Source: Natribacillus halophilus
Lineage (GTDB): Bacteria; Bacillota; Bacilli; Bacillales; Marinococcaceae
Assembly: GCF_900100185.1 (NCBI RefSeq)
Contig: NZ_FNEN01000001.1
Coordinates: 366,858 to 430,857, forward strand
Length of the DNA stretch: 64,000 nt
Reading direction: 5' to 3'
Shown here one piece after another: positions 59,820 to 64,000 of the stretch; position 1 is the stretch's first letter, and the number at the start of each line of letters is the position of its first letter. Both the position numbers and the translations under genes were made by a program. The notes beneath the pieces are model-generated. The model worked only from the letters and a program-made list of their open reading frames with translations. It did not search any database and was not told the DNA's origin.

Positions 59820-61094
59820 TTATAAGCTTGGTAAGAAAAGTACAATCTGAGGAACGTATGTGATGATAAGCAACGCCACTAAATTAAAGAGAAAGAACTT
59901 CAACACGGTAGGCAACATCTTCACCATTCCAACTTCTGTAACACTACTTGACACAAATATATTCAGTCCAAAAGGCGGAGTAAACATTCCTATAGCCAAA
60001 TTAGAAACCATAACGATTCCTAAATGTACCGGATCAATACCCAACACTTGAGAGGCGGGTAAAATCAATGGAGCTAAAATAACGATAGCTGCCATTCCCT
60101 CCATAAACATTCCCATTACTAATAAAATAATATTAAGCATTAGCAAGAAGAAAAAAGCAGTCGTAATATTATCTAGGAATATCTCTGTCATCATTTGAGG
60201 CACTTGTAACCGAGTTAAAAACCACCCTAGTAACTGAGCCGATGCTACCATAATTAGAATTTGGGCAGAAGTAATGGCTGATTCTCGACAAATACTAATC
60301 AACTTAGTTATGTTAATTTCCCTATAGACAAACATACCAATAAGCAATGCATACACAGCAGAAATGCCGGCTGCTTCAGTAGGAGTAAATATTCCAGAAT
60401 AAATACCTCCTAAAATAATGACAGGAACCAGTATGGCCCAGCTGGCATTTTTAAGGGCTTTACCAAGCTGTGGCCAGGTTGATTTAGGGTCTCGGGGTAT
60501 TCCTTGCCTTTTCGCATAAATATAAATGTAAACCATAGAACTTAACCCAATGATAATCCCTGCAGTTATCCCGGCCATAAACAAATTGCCTACCGAAACA
60601 CCTGTTACCGCACCATAAACGATAAGGGTAATACTTGGAGGGATAATCAGCGCAACTGCTCCAGCTGACGCTAAAAGCCCTGCAGCAAAAGGTGCAGGAT
60701 AATTTCTATTTGTCATCTCTGGATACATAACTTTTCCTATCGCTACAACTGTTGCAGGGCCAGAACCAGACAAAGCGCCAAACATCATACTGGATACTTG
60801 GGTTGTCATTGCCAAACCGCCCGTCAAATGGCCTACCAATGTTCTTGCCAAGTCCATTATCCTTTTTGATAGCCCCCCTACGTCCATAAAATTAGCCGCC
60901 AGTATAAAAAAAGGCAGAGCCATCAATGCAAATTGATCAATACCGCCAAAAAGACTTTGCACTAATACCATTACATTGGTATCAGTCATAAAGATAGCTA
61001 CCAAAAAAGTTGAGAGACTTAAAGAAACAAAAATGGGAGCACCAAGAAAAAGAAGAACCAATAAGAAAATAAGTAGTATTGTTAATATGAACAT
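59820..61094 (-). CDS. TRAP transporter large permease (DctM)
   Basis: 424 residues, about 12 membrane helices; the standard length. GALSGSGPATVVAIGKVMYPEM (about residues 109-130), LIIPPSITLIVYGAVTGVSVGNLFMAG (about 153-179) and NLAIGMFTPPFGLNIFVSSSV are DctM signatures. It follows dctQ by 29 bp. TRAP systems import carboxylates or sugar acids with Na+, which suits a halophile; the cargo here is inferred to be orotate or a related acid. Confidence 0.92.
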   Translation of the reverse strand: MFILTILLIFLLVLLFLGAPIFVSLSLSTFLVAIFMTDTNVMVLVQSLFGGIDQFALMALPFFILAANFMDVGGLSKRIMDLARTLVGHLTGGLAMTTQVSSMMFGALSGSGPATVVAIGKVMYPEMTNRNYPAPFAAGLLASAGAVALIIPPSITLIVYGAVTGVSVGNLFMAGITAGIIIGLSSMVYIYIYAKRQGIPRDPKSTWPQLGKALKNASWAILVPVIILGGIYSGIFTPTEAAGISAVYALLIGMFVYREINITKLISICRESAITSAQILIMVASAQLLGWFLTRLQVPQMMTEIFLDNITTAFFFLLMLNIILLVMGMFMEGMAAIVILAPLILPASQVLGIDPVHLGIVMVSNLAIGMFTPPFGLNIFVSSSVTEVGMVKMLPTVLKFFLFNLVALLIITYVPQIVLFLPSL

Positions 61095-61123
61095 AAATTT
61101 ACCCCCTTATCTAATAAGCTTCT

Positions 61124-61624
61124 CTATCCATAGTTCGTAGTTTCTTCCATAGGTTTTTCATCTGTATCGTTATCTTTTAACAAATCTATAAATACAAAAA
61201 CAAGATGTACAAGTGATAAAAAGGCTCCAATTGGAATAGCTAAGTATACCCAAGCTAATTGGATTCCCAATGCCGCTGCCATTTGATTCGCATTAAAACT
61301 AAAAACAACAAGATCATATCCAAACTTTAAAAGAAGTCCCATAAATAACATAGATAATAATGTAATGAATAACTTCAAGTATCGTCCCCCTTTATGGGGT
61401 AATATTGTAAATATAAAATCAATACCAACATGCATCCCTCTTCTAAAGCATACGGCAACACCTATAAAAGTTATCCATATAATTCCATATCTAATAAATT
61501 CTTCTGCCCATACGAAGCTATTACTAAAAACAAAACGAAGGGTTATATTTACAAATAAAACTGCGGTCACAGAGAGTAACATTATGCCTACAAGATTTTC
61601 TTCAATCTTTGCTACCCATTTCAT
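61124..61624 (-). CDS. TRAP transporter small permease (DctQ)
   Basis: 166 residues with four membrane helices. VFVNITLRFVFSNSFVWAEEFIRYGIIW-type core (about residues 21-50) and RRGMHVGIDFIF are typical. I chose the ATG at 61624, which gives the usual MKWVAKIEENLVG start with GGGAGG 11 nt upstream; the ATG at 61687 would add a 21-residue extension not normal for DctQ. Confidence 0.88.
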   Translation of the reverse strand: MKWVAKIEENLVGIMLLSVTAVLFVNITLRFVFSNSFVWAEEFIRYGIIWITFIGVAVCFRRGMHVGIDFIFTILPHKGGRYLKLFITLLSMLFMGLLLKFGYDLVVFSFNANQMAAALGIQLAWVYLAIPIGAFLSLVHLVFVFIDLLKDNDTDEKPMEETTNYG

Positions 61625-61689
61625 TTTCCAATCATCCTCCCAAAAGGGAAACAAAGAGAAGACAACGCTTCCCTTTGTTTTTCTCATAT

Positions 61690-62808
61690 TTAGAAAAGAT
61701 CCTCACCTGTGGATTCTTCAATTGCATCATAAAGTCTTTGCAAATAATCTTGTTGCCACTCTTCATCATATTCTTCCTCATGAACGGGGAGAGACGCTTC
61801 CCGGAAAACTTCTATTTCCTCATCAGTCAACTCATAGTAATTGATATCTTCCATGTTTTCCAGTTCTTCTATATACTCATCTTCCATATCAATTTTTGCC
61901 TCTCTTGCTACCATTCGAGCTTCCTCTTCTGCTTCAACTACTAATTGTTGAATATCATCTGGCAATCCTTCAAACCAATCCAAATTAGTCATCAATAGAT
62001 AAGTCATGGTCCCATGGTAACTATTGATAGCTTGGTCCTGTACTTCATAGAAATTTTGAAGAATAACCGTTTGCAGAGGATTTTCCTGCCCATCTACAAC
62101 CCCTTGTTGCAAGGAGTTATAGACTTCAGCGTAAGGTACCCCTACAGGATTAGCTCCCCATTGTTCATATTGAGCTAACAAAACTTCAGCTTCCATTGAT
62201 CTCATATCTAAACCTTGCATGTCATCCGGTTCTCGTATCTCGACACCGTCTGTTGTTAATAGCTTAAATCCACCGAACCAATAACCCAACCCTTTGAATT
62301 GACCTTGCTCAAGTCTTTCTAACAACTCATCACCAAGTTCTCCATCGAATATTTCAAAAATCGCATCATAATCATTCGGCAATAAATAAGGCAAGTCTAC
62401 TACTTTCACATCGTCAACAAAGGGTGAAACAACCGCAGATGGTTGCATCGTAATATCAATTTCCCCGAGTTGTGTACTTTCCACTTGTTCTCTTAAACTT
62501 CCCAATTGCGAATCGGGATATAAATCAACATGTACTTCCCCATCTGAAGCTTCTTCAATATATTCTTTAAATTCTTCTGCACCTATGTGCTCCGGACTTT
62601 CAAGTGGCTGGTTATGACTGAAGGTAATAACGTGTTCTGCATCATCCGGGGCTTCACTTTCTTCTCCCGCTTCTCCCTCATCAATACCTCCCTCTCCAAT
62701 AGCATCTCCTTCATTAACTTCTTCTGTAGATTCACCACAAGCGGCTGTTAAAGCCATTATACTTATAAGATAAATCATAATAAAAAAATTCTTCCTAGTG
62801 TAGCCCAT
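61690..62808 (-). CDS. TRAP transporter solute-binding lipoprotein (DctP)
   Basis: 372 residues. A lipoprotein signal with the lipobox LTAAC (Cys24) is followed by an acidic, low-complexity linker (about 25-58), then the DctP fold starting HVITFSHNQPLESPEHIGAEEF. IDITMQPSAVVSPFVDDVKVVDLPYL, EIREPDDMQGLDMRSMEAEV (with the carboxylate-binding arginine) and GVVDGQENPLQTVI (about 235-248) are conserved features. The acidic surface fits a salt-tolerant secreted protein. Downstream of a PucR-type regulator gene and first gene of the TRAP operon. Confidence 0.92.
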   Translation of the reverse strand: MGYTRKNFFIMIYLISIMALTAACGESTEEVNEGDAIGEGGIDEGEAGEESEAPDDAEHVITFSHNQPLESPEHIGAEEFKEYIEEASDGEVHVDLYPDSQLGSLREQVESTQLGEIDITMQPSAVVSPFVDDVKVVDLPYLLPNDYDAIFEIFDGELGDELLERLEQGQFKGLGYWFGGFKLLTTDGVEIREPDDMQGLDMRSMEAEVLLAQYEQWGANPVGVPYAEVYNSLQQGVVDGQENPLQTVILQNFYEVQDQAINSYHGTMTYLLMTNLDWFEGLPDDIQQLVVEAEEEARMVAREAKIDMEDEYIEELENMEDINYYELTDEEIEVFREASLPVHEEEYDEEWQQDYLQRLYDAIEESTGEDLF

Positions 62809-63187
62809 TTAATTTTCCCCCTCGCGCTAGAATAAATTTCCAAAATAAGCCCTTACAAATGTACTTGTGATTTATAATGACGAATCACTCGTACTGGAAA
62901 TTTGATAAATAGACCTATTTTCAGCACATACCTAGCAATCCGTTTTGTACTACCTTTTTACACTATCAAAAATAAAGGGTTAGTATACACAAAATCAGAA
63001 AATAAACATCACTCCTTCAAATATGTTAAATGGTTAAAAATTAAAAGGTTTTATCCTTTTGTCCCTTTTCATAGTCCATAAAATTGTTTAAATAAATTAT
63101 GTTTTATTATAATAAAATACTACCGCAAAAAGGTTAGCTGAATAGCTAAATTATCCCCCTCTTTTTTGTCTCAATAGATGAAGCATA
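62809..63187 (-). promoter_or_regulatory. Upstream region of the TRAP operon
   Basis: An AT-rich gap of 379 bp with no gene. It contains a perfect 16-bp palindrome TTTTATTATAATAAAA (63102-63117), a possible operator, and a small AAAAGG/CCTTTT hairpin (63043-63060). I could not fix a promoter with confidence. Confidence 0.4.
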
Positions 63188-64000
63188 TTAAATATTTTGA
63201 TTAATCTTCAAGTATCTGGAAATTTTCAAACCTAACGCTAACATGATTTTCTCCTCGGTAGCCTTAAGGTTATAGCCTGTGATTTTTTCTATTTTGTTTA
63301 ATCGGTATTTTAATGTGTTAACATGGATATATAGATTGTTAGCAGTTTCCTGTAATTTTTCATCTTGCGCAAAATAAGCATCCAATGTTTCAAGTAATTG
63401 CACTTGATTTTCTTGATCTGAACTTATTAGTTTGCCAATGGTATCTTGATAGAATTGCTTCATTTCCACTCCATCTCTAATCTGGTCAAATAAACGATAA
63501 ATACCTAAATCTTCATAGTATAAAATAGAGAATGAGTCTCGAATATCAGTTGCCAACAACCCTGCTTTTTTGGCCTCATAATAACTATTTTGCATTCCTT
63601 TAACACCCGGGTAATGCCTGCCTATTCCCATAGCCAATAGATGTTCTTTTGTTTTATCATCCTTGTGGAGGTATCGACTTAAAGAATGCATTTGTTTTTC
63701 AAATTCGATCTCTGAAATATCTTTGGTAGGGATTAAAACTAAAATAAAATTTGATATATGCCCAACAAGAGCATGCTTATATTTTGATTTCAAATAATTA
63801 TCAACTCTATTCACCGCATCCAAAAAACTAAATTGTCCATTATTTACAAAATGTAAAGCTATACAAACATAACGAGAATCTAAAGAAAATCGATAAAGTT
63901 TGCCTCTCTCTACTAAATCATATTCATCCATTTTTTCATTTAACAATATATCTCGCAAAAATTCGTTTTTATACTGCTGTTCTACGTCAAACTTCACTTT
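63188..64000 (-). CDS. PucR/CdaR-type transcriptional regulator (5' part cut off)
   Basis: At least 269 residues are visible; the gene enters from the right edge and its start is outside. The C-terminal helix-turn-helix reads LQETANNLYIHVNTLKYRLNKIEKITGYNL, the PucR/CdaR HTH_30 form, preceded by a GGDEF-like degenerate domain with AMGIGRHYPGVKGMQNSYYEAKKA. Regulators of this family respond to purine breakdown products, sugar acids or amino acids. It is co-directional with and just upstream of the TRAP operon, so it is the likely regulator of the orotate-type cluster. Confidence 0.82.
   Translation of the reverse strand, partial: KVKFDVEQQYKNEFLRDILLNEKMDEYDLVERGKLYRFSLDSRYVCIALHFVNNGQFSFLDAVNRVDNYLKSKYKHALVGHISNFILVLIPTKDISEIEFEKQMHSLSRYLHKDDKTKEHLLAMGIGRHYPGVKGMQNSYYEAKKAGLLATDIRDSFSILYYEDLGIYRLFDQIRDGVEMKQFYQDTIGKLISSDQENQVQLLETLDAYFAQDEKLQETANNLYIHVNTLKYRLNKIEKITGYNLKATEEKIMLALGLKISRYLKINQNI

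Overview
The window reads as chromosome of an endospore-forming Bacillaceae, probably a halophilic and/or alkaliphilic one. Sporulation genes (spoIIP, gpr, sda, an uninterrupted sigK) and the Bacillus-type block yqeG-yqeH-aroE-yhbY-nadD-yqeK-rsfS-yqeM / comER / comEA-comEC / yqzM / holA / rpsT / gpr / spoIIP / yqxA show the lineage. A complete seven-gene Mrp Na+/H+ antiporter operon suggests salt or alkali adaptation. No rRNA, tRNA, CRISPR array or prophage was seen.

Layout. (1) 0-16.1 kb: the conserved block, mostly on the minus strand. It differs from Bacillus in one clear way: comEB is missing, and a metY-like PLP enzyme followed by a 52-bp tandem repeat lies between comEA and comEC. sda has six DnaA-box-like sites upstream. 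(2) 16.4-24.0 kb: mrpABCDEFG, hup, sigK and a CBS-domain gene. (3) 24.0-26.6 kb: a second 52-bp tandem repeat, a copy of a dispersed hairpin element, a frameshifted Rpn/PD-(D/E)XK remnant and a methionine gamma-lyase-like gene. (4) 26.6-38.6 kb: two divergent catabolic operons of unknown substrate. The minus one encodes an FGGY kinase, a split HcnABC-like FAD/Fe-S dehydrogenase, a DctM-like permease and an Asp/Glu-racemase-family protein. The plus one encodes a GltS symporter, a GntR regulator, an alpha/beta-hydrolase lacking its nucleophile, a DUF6282-like metal hydrolase and a GlcD-type oxidase.

(5) 38.9-49.7 kb: a probable sigma-54 regulon for agmatine/putrescine use. Two agmatine deiminases and an APC permease face away from an M20 carbamoylase, a class III aminotransferase, alanine dehydrogenase and an aldehyde dehydrogenase, with a PAS/AAA+/Fis activator between them. 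Both arms have good -24/-12 promoters (42553-42569 minus, 44242-44258 plus) and share a TTGAAT-type inverted motif upstream. (6) 49.7-53.1 kb: a scrapyard holding an aldolase fragment, a broken IS110, an IS1182-like element with a 7-bp target duplication, and an iterated 22-bp motif. (7) 53.1-64 kb: a TRAP transporter, an M20 hydrolase, PyrK- and PyrD-like subunits, a dihydroorotase/hydantoinase-family enzyme, a nitroreductase, a CapA protein and a PucR-type regulator. This set matches the degradative orotate route (orotate, dihydroorotate, carbamoyl-aspartate, aspartate) and is my main candidate for an undescribed system.

Functions are from motif recognition and gene context only; no database search was run.
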